Assembly (NCBI GenBank): GCA_023424585.1
Contig: JAFADT010000891.1
Span: 1 to 9,646 of the forward strand
Length of the DNA: 9,646 bases
Direction of reading: 5' to 3'
Source: Pseudomonadota bacterium
GTDB lineage: Bacteria; Myxococcota; Myxococcia; Myxococcales; Myxococcaceae
In this document: positions 1 through 6,379 of the stretch, in pieces
Position numbering within the stretch: position 1 is the stretch's first letter
Layout of the letters: every line of letters begins with the position of its first letter
The notes under the pieces: model-generated
What the model was told of the DNA's origin: nothing
The model's database searches: none
What the model saw: only the letters and a program-made list of their open reading frames with translations
Made by a program: the position numbers and the translations under genes

Positions 1-65
1 GTCCCAACCGGCCTTTGCGCGCCTGTAAATGTCGTGCGGAGGACGGCCCGGAGCGCGTCGGTGAG

Positions 66-86
66 TGATCATAGATTGCAATGATC
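66..86. repeat. AT-rich inverted repeat upstream of nrdA
   Basis: Six-base arms GATCAT (67-72) and ATGATC (81-86) flank an 8-base spacer, giving a 20-bp dyad in an unusually AT-rich patch for this genome. It lies about 40 bases upstream of the -35 element proposed for nrdA. It could be an operator for another regulator or part of the promoter of something outside the window. No known regulator consensus was recognised, so the role is unassigned. Confidence 0.35.
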
Positions 87-108
87 GATCCGACCCTCCG
101 GGAGGTTT

Positions 109-124
109 ACACAGGATCTTGCGT
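109..124 (+). promoter_or_regulatory. NrdR box 1 (candidate) upstream of nrdAB
   Basis: The 16-mer ACACAGGATCTTGCGT matches the known NrdR box pattern (acaCwAtATaTwgtgt) at 12 of 16 positions by eye, including the ACAC and GnGT ends. NrdR is the widespread zinc-finger/ATP-cone repressor of ribonucleotide reductase genes, and its sites usually come in pairs about 31-32 bases apart. A second, weaker match begins exactly 32 bases downstream. The box ends on the first base of a TTGACA hexamer, so binding would cover the -35 region. Confidence 0.65.
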
Positions 125-152
125 TGACACACCGGATGACCCCCCATAGCTT
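124..152 (+). promoter_or_regulatory. Candidate sigma-70-type promoter of nrdAB
   Basis: A perfect -35 hexamer TTGACA (124-129) is followed after 17 bases by TAGCTT (147-152), a 3-of-6 match to TATAAT. Both hexamers overlap the two proposed NrdR boxes, the arrangement expected of a repressible nrd promoter. Transcription would begin near 159, leaving a leader of roughly 230 bases before the GTG start of nrdA. The -35 is convincing and the -10 is weak. Confidence 0.5.
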
Positions 153-156
153 GGGT
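141..156 (+). promoter_or_regulatory. NrdR box 2 (candidate) upstream of nrdAB
   Basis: The 16-mer CCCCCATAGCTTGGGT matches the NrdR box pattern at 10 of 16 positions. It is weaker than the first box but has the same kind of dyad (ACCC/GGGT flanks around ATAGCT). Its start is 32 bases after that of box 1, three helical turns, which is the spacing known for NrdR box pairs. It covers the proposed -10 hexamer. The pairing and placement carry more weight than the score alone. Confidence 0.5.
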
Positions 157-390
157 CTCCTCTGTTGCTCGCCCGCCACCTCGGGGGCACGCCCACGGAA
201 CCCGGAGGCCGGTGTGGTTTTCTTGATCGACACACACATCCGCCAGACAGTTCGCCACATGTCGGGTCGCTGTCACCAAGCCAGCGGGTTCTGATCGGAA
301 GTAGCCCTCCCAGCCATCTCCGGAGTCATCACCACGGGGTCGATCCGCCCTGGTGGCTCCGCCTTGCCTTGCCCTGGAAGTGAGACGCCC
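157..390. other. Untranslated leader of nrdA, no recognised element
   Basis: This stretch of about 230 bases lies between the proposed nrdA promoter and its GTG start. I looked for a cobalamin riboswitch (B12-box motifs), other riboswitch cores, attenuator hairpins with U tracts and small genes, and found none convincing. Open frames here lack a ribosome binding site and recognisable protein features. The only clear signal is the Shine-Dalgarno-like GGAAGTGAG at 376-384 just before nrdA. Confidence 0.4.
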
Positions 391-2862
391 GTGACCGTCC
401 AGACGCCCCTGAAGCCGAACGCCGTCGCCTCGCCGCCTCCTGACTCCGCCACCGTGGCGCCCGCCACGCAGGCCCCGTCGGCGCCCGGCGACTTCACCAC
501 CGCGATGCGGGTGAAGAAGCGCAACGGCACGGCGGAGCCGGTGGACCTCAACAAGATCGTCCGCGCGGTGGGCAAGTCGTGCGTGGGCCTGTCGCGCGTG
601 GACGTGATGCGCGTGGCCACCAAGACCATCAGCGGCCTGTATGACGGCGCCACCACGCGGGAGCTGGACAGCCTGTCCATCCAGACCGCCGCGGCGCTCA
701 TCGTGGAGGAGCCCGAGTACGCCCGGCTCTCCGCGCGCCTGCTGTCCACCTTCATCCAGAAGGAGGTCAGCAACCAGGACATCCAGTCCTTCAGCCAGTC
801 CGTCGCCGCCGGCCACAAGCACGGCCTCATCGCGGACCGCCTGCTCACCTTCGTCCAGGCCAACGCGCGCAAGCTCAACGCCGCCATCGACCCGGTCCGC
901 AACGACCTGTTCGAGTACTTCGGCCTGCGCACCGTCTACGACCGCTACCTGCTCAAGAACCCGCAGACGCGCGAGGTGATCGAGACGCCGCAGGACTTCT
1001 TCCTGCGCGTGGCGTGCGCCCTGTCCGGCGACAACGCGCGCGAGGCCATCGAGCTCTACCGCCTGTTCAGCTCGCTGGAGTACCTGCCGTCCTCCCCCAC
1101 CCTGTTCAACTCCGGCACGCGCCACGAGCAGCTCTCCAGCTGCTTCCTCCTGGACTCGCCGGCGGACGAGCTGGACGCCATCTACAAGAAGTACTCGGAC
1201 ATCGCGATGCTGTCGAAGTTCTCCGGCGGCATCGGCGTGGCGTACCACCGCGTGCGCGCGCGCGGCTCGCTCATCAAGTCCACCAACGGCCACTCCAACG
1301 GCATCGTCCCGTGGCTCAAGACGCTGGACGCGTCCGTCGCGGCGGTGAACCAGGGCGGCAAGCGCAAGGGCGCGTGCTGCGTGTACCTGGAGACGTGGCA
1401 CGCGGACATCGAGGACTTCCTCGAGCTGCGCGACAACACCGGCGACGAGGCCCGCCGCGCGCACAACCTCAACCTGGCCAACTGGGTGCCGGACCTCTTC
1501 ATGCGCCGCGTGGAGGCGGACCAGGAGTGGAGCCTCTTCGACCCGAAGACCGTCCCCCACCTCACCGACCTCTTCGGTGACGCCTTCGAGAAGGCCTACG
1601 TGGAGGCCGAGGCGCAGGGCCAGGCCGTGCGCAAGGTGAAGGCGCGCGACCTGTACGCGCGGATGATGAAGGTGCTGGCCCAGACGGGCAACGGCTGGAT
1701 GACCTTCAAGGACATCTCCAACCGCAAGAGCAACCAGACCGGCCAGCCCGGCAACGTCATCCACCTGTCCAACCTGTGCACCGAGATCCTGGAGGTCACG
1801 AGCCAGGGCGAGACGGCGGTGTGCAACCTGGGCTCGCTCAACCTGGGCCGGATGGTGAAGGACGGGAAGTTCGACTTCGACCTCCTGCGCTCCAACGCGA
1901 TGCTCGCGCTCAAGCAGCTGGACCGCGTCATCGACCTCAACTACTACCCCATCCCCACCGCCGCGGACTCAAACCGCCGCTGGCGCCCGGTGGGCCTGGG
2001 CCTGATGGGCCTCCAGGACGTCTTCTTCCAGCTGCGCCTGCCCTTCGACTCGGCCGAGGCCCGCGCCCTGTCCCGGAAGATCTCCGAGGAGATCTACTAC
2101 GCGGCGCTCGTCACCTCCTCCGACCTGGCGGAGCAGCTCGGCGCGCACCCGGCCTTCCCGGAGACGCGCGCGGCCAAGGGCGAGCTCCAGTTCGACAGCT
2201 GGGGCGTCGTGCCGGAGGACACGCTGCGCTGGGACGCGCTGCGCTCGCGCATCATGAAGGTGGGCCTGCGCAACTCGCTGATGATCGCCATCGCGCCCAC
2301 GGCCACCATCGCGTCCATCGCCGGCTGCTACGTGTGCATCGAGCCGCAGGTGTCCAACCTCTTCAAGCGCGAGACGCTGTCCGGTGACTTCCTCCAGGTG
2401 AACCGCTACCTGGTGCGCGACCTGCAGCAGCTGGGCCTGTGGAACGAGAACACCCGCAACCGCATCAAGCTGGCCGAGGGCAGCGTGCAGGACCTCACGG
2501 AGCTGCCGGAGGAGCTGCGCGCCATCTACCGCACCGCGTGGGAGATCCCCATGCGCTCGCTGCTGGACATGGGCGCGGACCGCGGCGCCTTCATCGACCA
2601 GAGCCAGTCGCTCAACCTCTTCGTGGAGACGCCCAACATCGGGAAGCTGTCCTCGATGTACTTCTACGCGTGGCAGAAGGGGCTCAAGACGACGTACTAC
2701 CTGCGCTCGCGCCCGGCCACCCGCATCGCCAAGGCCACCGTGGGCCAGGGCGGCCCGACGATGACGGCCGCCCCCACGCCCGCGCCGCAGACGGTGACCG
2801 CGGAGGCGGAGGCGGTGGCGTGCTCGCTGGAGAACCCCGAGGCGTGCGAGGCGTGCCAGTGA
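391..2862 (+). CDS. nrdA: Ribonucleoside-diphosphate reductase, alpha (catalytic) subunit, class Ia type
   Basis: Reduces ribonucleoside diphosphates to deoxy forms in the cytoplasm, using a radical delivered by NrdB. The protein is 823 residues from GTG 391, chosen because GGAAGTGAG (376-384) sits at the right distance. A TTG at 364 and an ATG at 505 lack such a site. Order: an Ala/Pro-rich tail (1-39), an ATP-cone starting at VKKRNG (about 40-130), then the ten-stranded barrel. Visible catalytic residues are C251 (SSCF) and C478 (AVCNLGS) as the redox pair, N461, thiyl-radical C463 and E465 in NLCTE, and Y769-Y770 of the radical pathway. The C-terminus has an Ala/Pro/Glu linker and cysteines C811, C819 and C822 (ending CEACQ), which fit the swinging tail that re-reduces the active site. 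It is longer than E. coli NrdA (761 residues), mainly through the N-terminal extension and the linker. The ATP-cone implies dATP inhibition, and paired NrdR boxes imply transcriptional control. Family assignment is firm. Confidence 0.97.
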   Translation: MTVQTPLKPNAVASPPPDSATVAPATQAPSAPGDFTTAMRVKKRNGTAEPVDLNKIVRAVGKSCVGLSRVDVMRVATKTISGLYDGATTRELDSLSIQTAAALIVEEPEYARLSARLLSTFIQKEVSNQDIQSFSQSVAAGHKHGLIADRLLTFVQANARKLNAAIDPVRNDLFEYFGLRTVYDRYLLKNPQTREVIETPQDFFLRVACALSGDNAREAIELYRLFSSLEYLPSSPTLFNSGTRHEQLSSCFLLDSPADELDAIYKKYSDIAMLSKFSGGIGVAYHRVRARGSLIKSTNGHSNGIVPWLKTLDASVAAVNQGGKRKGACCVYLETWHADIEDFLELRDNTGDEARRAHNLNLANWVPDLFMRRVEADQEWSLFDPKTVPHLTDLFGDAFEKAYVEAEAQGQAVRKVKARDLYARMMKVLAQTGNGWMTFKDISNRKSNQTGQPGNVIHLSNLCTEILEVTSQGETAVCNLGSLNLGRMVKDGKFDFDLLRSNAMLALKQLDRVIDLNYYPIPTAADSNRRWRPVGLGLMGLQDVFFQLRLPFDSAEARALSRKISEEIYYAALVTSSDLAEQLGAHPAFPETRAAKGELQFDSWGVVPEDTLRWDALRSRIMKVGLRNSLMIAIAPTATIASIAGCYVCIEPQVSNLFKRETLSGDFLQVNRYLVRDLQQLGLWNENTRNRIKLAEGSVQDLTELPEELRAIYRTAWEIPMRSLLDMGADRGAFIDQSQSLNLFVETPNIGKLSSMYFYAWQKGLKTTYYLRSRPATRIAKATVGQGGPTMTAAPTPAPQTVTAEAEAVACSLENPEACEACQ

Positions 2863-2895
2863 CCCTGGCCGTCTGACGCCCCACCCGTCCTTCGT

Positions 2896-2902
2896 AAGGG
2901 AG
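2896..2902 (+). promoter_or_regulatory. Ribosome binding site of nrdB
   Basis: AAGGGAG lies 10 bases before ATG 2913. It fixes the nrdB start within the 50-base gap after the nrdA stop. No promoter or terminator is apparent in that gap, so nrdB is most likely co-transcribed with nrdA. Confidence 0.7.
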
Positions 2903-2912
2903 TGCCGAAGCA

Positions 2913-3923
2913 ATGCTGCTCGATCCGGGAATGAACCTGACGCTGCGCCCCATGGCGTATCCCGTCTTCTTCGAGATGTACCGCAACGCCATCAAGAACA
3001 CCTGGACGGTGGAGGAGGTGGACTTCTCCACGGACCTGGTGGACCTGCGCTCGAAGATGACGGACGCGGAGCGTCACCTCATCCACCGGCTGGTGGCCTT
3101 CTTCGCCACGGGGGACTCCATCGTCGGCAACAACCTGGTGCTCAACCTCTACAAGCACCTGAACGCGCCGGAAGCGCGCATGTACCTGTCGCGCCAGCTC
3201 TACGAGGAGGCCCTGCACGTCCAGTTCTACCTGACGCTGCTGGACACCTACGTGCCGGACCCGGCGGAGCGCGCCAAGGCCTTCGCGGCGGTGGACAACA
3301 TCCCGTCCATCCAGCGCAAGGCGCGCTTCTGCATGAAGTGGATGGACAGCATCCAGGCGCTGGATCAGGTCCGCTCCAAGTCGGACCGCCGCCAGTTCCT
3401 GCTGAACCTCATCTGCTTCGCGGGCTGCATCGAGGGCCTCTTCTTCTTCGCGGCCTTCGCCTACGTGTACTTCCTGCGCAGCAAGGGGCTGCTCAACGGC
3501 CTGGCCGCGGGCACCAACTGGGTGTTCCGCGACGAGTCCGCCCACATGGCCTTCGCCTTCGAGGCCATCAAGACCGCGCGCAAGGAGGAGCCGGACCTCT
3601 TCGACGCGAGCCTGGAGCGGGACGTGGTGCAGATGATGCGCGACGCGGTGGAGTGCGAGACGCAGTTCGCCCAGGACCTCCTGAGCGGCGGCGTCGCCGG
3701 CCTCTCCGTGCAGGACATGCGCGGCTACCTGGAGTACGTGGCCGACCAGCGCCTCCAGATGCTGGGCATCGCGCCCGTCTTCCACACCAAGAACCCGCTG
3801 CACTTCATGGACCTGCAGGACGTGCAGGAGCTCACCAACTTCTTCGAGCGCCGCGTGTCCTCCTACCAGGTGGCCGTGGGCGTGGGCGCCGCCAACGACG
3901 TCGTCTTCGACGCCGCCTTCTAG
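2913..3923 (+). CDS. nrdB: Ribonucleoside-diphosphate reductase, beta (radical) subunit, class Ia type
   Basis: Houses the oxygen-dependent di-iron centre and stable tyrosyl radical that starts catalysis in NrdA. It is 336 residues. All ligands expected from E. coli R2 can be placed: D68, E99, H102, E174, E208 and H211. The spacings D-to-E (31) and E-to-E (34) equal those of E. coli D84/E115 and E204/E238. The radical tyrosine is Y106, four residues after H102 as in E. coli (H118/Y122), so this is not a tyrosine-less class Ic protein. Y318 in SSYQ corresponds to E. coli Y356, which relays the radical. The C-terminus ends FDAAF, fitting the tail that docks in NrdA. It is the second gene of the nrdAB operon and is followed by a strong hairpin. 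Confidence 0.97.
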   Translation: MLLDPGMNLTLRPMAYPVFFEMYRNAIKNTWTVEEVDFSTDLVDLRSKMTDAERHLIHRLVAFFATGDSIVGNNLVLNLYKHLNAPEARMYLSRQLYEEALHVQFYLTLLDTYVPDPAERAKAFAAVDNIPSIQRKARFCMKWMDSIQALDQVRSKSDRRQFLLNLICFAGCIEGLFFFAAFAYVYFLRSKGLLNGLAAGTNWVFRDESAHMAFAFEAIKTARKEEPDLFDASLERDVVQMMRDAVECETQFAQDLLSGGVAGLSVQDMRGYLEYVADQRLQMLGIAPVFHTKNPLHFMDLQDVQELTNFFERRVSSYQVAVGVGAANDVVFDAAF

Positions 3924-3948
3924 GCCCTCCCCGCCCCTGCTCCCCCCC

Positions 3949-3981
3949 AGGCCGTGCCCCGCGACGAGCGAGGCACGGCCT
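3949..3981. terminator. Bidirectional terminator hairpin between nrdB and aqpZ
   Basis: AGGCCGTGCC (3949-3958) and GGCACGGCCT (3972-3981) form a perfect 10-bp stem around a 13-base loop, inside which CGC/GCG can add three more pairs. On the plus strand the stem is followed by a T-containing run (TCGTGTTTA). It lies between two genes that end facing each other, 25 bases after nrdB and a few bases after the aqpZ stop codon, so it probably ends transcription from both sides. Confidence 0.75.
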
Positions 3982-3987
3982 TCGTGT

Positions 3988-4812
3988 TTAAACAGGTCGC
4001 TCCACGTCGCGCCGGCCCACGACGCGCTCGCGGCGCTCCTCGTCCGTCGCCTGCTCCGCGCGCGCGGCGGAGATCTGCACCGCCGGGCGGGCCACCAGCC
4101 GGTACACCGCGGACGCGAAGCCCGCGCCCAACAGCGGCGCGATGATGAACAGCCACAGCTGGCGCAGGGCCGCGCCCCCGGCGAAGAGCGCCGGGCCCAG
4201 GCTGCGCGCCGGGTTCACCGACGTGTTGGTGATGGGGATGCCCACCAGGTGGATGAGCGTCAGCACCAGGCCAATGGCCAGGCCCGCGAAGCCCACCGGC
4301 GCGCGCGAGTCCGTGGCCCCCAGCACCGTCAGCACCAGCAGGAAGGTGAGCGCCACCTCGGTGAGGAAGGCCGCCCCGCCGCCATACCCCTCCGGCGACG
4401 CCACCCCGTAGCCGTTGCTGCCCAGCCCCTCCGCGCCCGCCGAGTAGCCCCCCGGCGCGCCCTTCGCGATGAGCAGCACCACGCCCGCGGCGAGGATGGC
4501 GCCCACGCACTGGGCGATGATGTAGCCAGCCACGTGGCGCTTGTCGAACTTGCCCGCCATCAGCAGGCCCACCGTCACCGCCGGGTTCACGTGACAGCCG
4601 GAGATGGGGCCTATCGTGTAGACCATGGCCAGCAGCGACAGCCCGAAGGCGAAGGCGACGCCCAGGAAGCCGATGCGGTCGCCGGCCAGCACCGCCGCCC
4701 CGACGCCGCCGAGCACCAGCACGAAGGTGCCCACCGCTTCCGCCAGGTACCGCTGCATCGCGTCGCCATTCGCGGGGGCCGCCCGGGCGGCCCTCCCCTT
4801 CTCTTCACGCAT
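3988..4812 (-). CDS. aqpZ: Aquaporin Z-type water channel (MIP family)
   Basis: Inner-membrane channel of the major intrinsic protein family. It is 274 residues from ATG 4812, chosen because a perfect AGGAGG (4820-4825) lies 7 bases upstream. Two NPA motifs are present: N76-P77-A78 in SGCHVNPAVT and N200-P201-A202 in TNTSVNPARS. The selectivity-filter residues of E. coli AqpZ (F43, H174, T183, R189) map to F56, H188, T197 and R203 with matching spacing in the second half, which favours a water-specific channel over a glycerol facilitator. Six hydrophobic segments plus the two half-helices are visible. Compared with E. coli AqpZ (231 residues) it has about 18 extra residues at the N-terminus and a charged Arg/Glu-rich tail after about residue 242. 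It lies 162 bases downstream of hpt on the same strand; with its own strong ribosome site and a hairpin between them, it is probably a separate unit. No promoter was recognised. Confidence 0.95.
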   Translation of the reverse strand: MREEKGRAARAAPANGDAMQRYLAEAVGTFVLVLGGVGAAVLAGDRIGFLGVAFAFGLSLLAMVYTIGPISGCHVNPAVTVGLLMAGKFDKRHVAGYIIAQCVGAILAAGVVLLIAKGAPGGYSAGAEGLGSNGYGVASPEGYGGGAAFLTEVALTFLLVLTVLGATDSRAPVGFAGLAIGLVLTLIHLVGIPITNTSVNPARSLGPALFAGGAALRQLWLFIIAPLLGAGFASAVYRLVARPAVQISAARAEQATDEERRERVVGRRDVERPV

Positions 4813-4931
4813 GTTCAAGCCTCCTCGGATGTCCAGAGGAGAGGCTGTGCATGCGTGCGCCCCGCAACGCGCGAGGGCCCTGCACACGGCCGCCGTGCGG
4901 CGCATGGACAAGGCCCCCGCAGTCCCGAGGC

Positions 4932-4951
4932 CCCCACCCCGAAGGGAGGGG
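4932..4951 (-). terminator. UUCG-capped hairpin downstream of hpt
   Basis: On the minus strand, CCCC-T-CCC TTCG GGG-T-GGGG folds into a seven-pair stem with one mismatch and a C(UUCG)G tetraloop, about 23 bases after the hpt stop. No T run follows, so it is either a non-canonical terminator or an RNA 3'-end stabiliser for the tdk-upp-hpt transcript. Confidence 0.45.
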
Positions 4952-4974
4952 CACCCGAGCCCATCAGGCGGTTC

Positions 4975-5511
4975 TCAGGAGTGCTTCCAGATGCCGATGA
5001 ACGGCACGTTCCGGTACTTCTCCCCGTAGTCCAGGCCGTACCCGACGACGAACTTGTCCTCGATGACGAAGCCCTTGTAGTCGATGTTCACCTTCGTCTT
5101 GGCGCGCGCGGGCTTCTCCAGCAGCGAGCAGATCTTCACCGACGCGGGGTGGCGCGCCTGGAGGTTCTCCAGGAGGAAGCTCATGGTGAGCCCCGTGTCG
5201 ATGATGTCCTCGATGATGAGCAGGTGCTTGCCCGCCATGGGCTTGGACACGTCCGTGGTGATGCGCACCTCGCCCGTGGACTCCGTGCCGCCGTGGTAGC
5301 TGGACACGCCCAGGAACTCGAGCGTCAGCGGCAGATCGATGGCCCGCGCCAGGTCGATGGCGAAGAACGCGGAGCCCTTGAGCACGCAGACGAGCGTCAG
5401 CTCCTTGCCCTGGTAGTCGCGGGTGATCTGCGCGCCCAGCTCCTTCACGCGCGCCTGCACGGCCTCCTCTGAGATGAGGACGCCGACATCCTTCTCGTGG
5501 AACGTCGTCAC
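4975..5511 (-). CDS. hpt: Hypoxanthine (guanine) phosphoribosyltransferase
   Basis: Converts hypoxanthine, and probably guanine, plus PRPP to IMP/GMP in purine salvage. The 178-residue length is normal for bacterial HPRT. The PRPP-binding loop LIIEDIIDTGLT (98-109) has the paired acidic residues E101-D102 and the likely catalytic base D105. LKGS (44-47) is the pyrophosphate-side loop, S71-Y72 the mobile loop, and the hood region near residues 145-165 carries the conserved DYKGFVIEDKFVVGYG block with K146. The start is GTG 5511, preceded by AGGGAG (5518-5523). That site directly follows the TAG stop of the upstream upp-like gene, leaving only a 12-base gap, which suggests translational coupling. 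It is the last gene of the tdk-upp-hpt operon. Confidence 0.95.
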   Translation of the reverse strand: MTTFHEKDVGVLISEEAVQARVKELGAQITRDYQGKELTLVCVLKGSAFFAIDLARAIDLPLTLEFLGVSSYHGGTESTGEVRITTDVSKPMAGKHLLIIEDIIDTGLTMSFLLENLQARHPASVKICSLLEKPARAKTKVNIDYKGFVIEDKFVVGYGLDYGEKYRNVPFIGIWKHS

Positions 5512-5523
5512 CGGGTGCTCCCT

Positions 5524-6339
5524 CTACACGTAGGCGTTGTTCATGATCTCCCCGAAGCCGCCGCCGCCGGGGACGATGTACTGCCGGTCATCCAGGCCCC
5601 GCTCCTTGTCCCAGAGCAGCCCCGGCGCCGTGCCGAACACCTCCGGGGGGGACAGGCCGCGGTCCAGCCGGAGCGCGTAGATGATGACGTCCGGGTGCTC
5701 CGTCGTCATCCGGCGCAGGTACTCCGGGGTGACGATGAGGTTGAGCGTGATGATGCGCCGGGCCCGCCCGGGCACCTTCGTCTTGTAGAGCTGGATGGCC
5801 GTGGACAGGCTGCCGCCCGTGGCCCCCATGGGGTCCGGGAACAGCACGAACGCGTCGTCCACGTCCCCGCCAATCTTCGCGCCGCCAATCTCCGAGCCCA
5901 CCACCGCCTGGGCCGCGTCGATCATCCGGCTCATGATGATGTGGTCCTGCCGCACCAGGGACGGATCCACCGTGAAGTTGAGCAGGTCATACGTCACCTG
6001 CGACGGCAGCGTGCCCGCCCGCGCGATGTTCACCGTCACCACGCGCAGCTGCGGGTCCACCACCTCGCCCTGGTAGATGCCCAGGGGCGTGGAGTCGATC
6101 ATCCGGGTGGGGAGCGTCACCATCTTGCGCGGGAACTCCGCGTTGATGACCGTCTTCACCAGGTCCGTGTAGAGCTGCTCCACCAGCCGGTTGATCTGCG
6201 GCTGGAGCGTGCCCTTGGCGCACAGCGTGGCCAGTTGGGAGAGGAGAAACGGATTCCCCACCAGGTGGACGTTGGCCCCATAGTGGTGGGCCATCTCGTT
6301 CAACTGGAAGGGCACGTTCGCGTACAGGGTGTCGCGCAT
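5524..6339 (-). CDS. upp: Uracil phosphoribosyltransferase family protein, divergent
   Basis: Expected to make UMP from uracil and PRPP. It is 271 residues, against about 208 for E. coli Upp. Recognisable family blocks in order: NPFLLSQLATL (29-39) and the following helices up to about 80; RAG (107-109), the counterpart of the ILRAG loop; the PRPP-binding loop FPDPMGATGGSL (167-178), close to the classical VDPMLATGGS; HPDVIIYALRLDRGLS (215-230); and YIVPGGGGFGE (254-264) at the C-terminus. Two things differ. The stretch between RAG and the PRPP loop does not follow the usual pattern, and the classical uracil-binding PGLGDAGD is replaced by PGGGGFGE after an insertion of about 20 residues (231-252). 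The start is ATG 6339 with GGGAG (6349-6353) upstream. It lies between tdk (40-base gap) and hpt (12-base gap). The family is confident; uracil as the substrate is likely but less certain. Confidence 0.85.
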   Translation of the reverse strand: MRDTLYANVPFQLNEMAHHYGANVHLVGNPFLLSQLATLCAKGTLQPQINRLVEQLYTDLVKTVINAEFPRKMVTLPTRMIDSTPLGIYQGEVVDPQLRVVTVNIARAGTLPSQVTYDLLNFTVDPSLVRQDHIIMSRMIDAAQAVVGSEIGGAKIGGDVDDAFVLFPDPMGATGGSLSTAIQLYKTKVPGRARRIITLNLIVTPEYLRRMTTEHPDVIIYALRLDRGLSPPEVFGTAPGLLWDKERGLDDRQYIVPGGGGFGEIMNNAYV

Positions 6340-6379
6340 CGGATGGAGCTCCCGCGCCGGTCGAGGCGGCTTTCGGCGT

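Noticed and set aside
1..68. Possible 3' end of an upstream gene (open frame from 3 to the TGA at 66-68)
   Set aside because: Only about 21 codons are visible, with no recognisable sequence, so it cannot be told apart from a chance open frame.
181..240. Cobalamin riboswitch upstream of a ribonucleotide reductase
   Set aside because: GC-rich segments suggested it at first, but no B12-box or core helices are present, and NrdAB is an iron-dependent, not B12-dependent, enzyme.
223..251. Second nrdA promoter (TTGATC-N17-GACAGT)
   Set aside because: Both hexamers are poor, and the TTGACA promoter with NrdR boxes upstream is clearly better.
165..383. Small open frame in the nrdA leader
   Set aside because: No ribosome binding site, Ser/Pro/His-rich composition with no family likeness, and it lies in the proposed leader just before nrdA.
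1969..3803. Long minus-strand open frames opposite nrdA and nrdB
   Set aside because: Shadow frames of well-conserved genes, low in sequence complexity and without recognisable motifs or ribosome sites.
4889..4901. GCCGC-CGT-GCGGC hairpin as aqpZ regulatory element
   Set aside because: Five pairs in GC-rich sequence are expected by chance, and nothing links the stem to the aqpZ start.
4249..5472. Long plus-strand open frame opposite aqpZ and hpt
   Set aside because: It crosses two real minus-strand genes and the gap between them, and its Arg/His/Gly-rich translation has no protein-like features.
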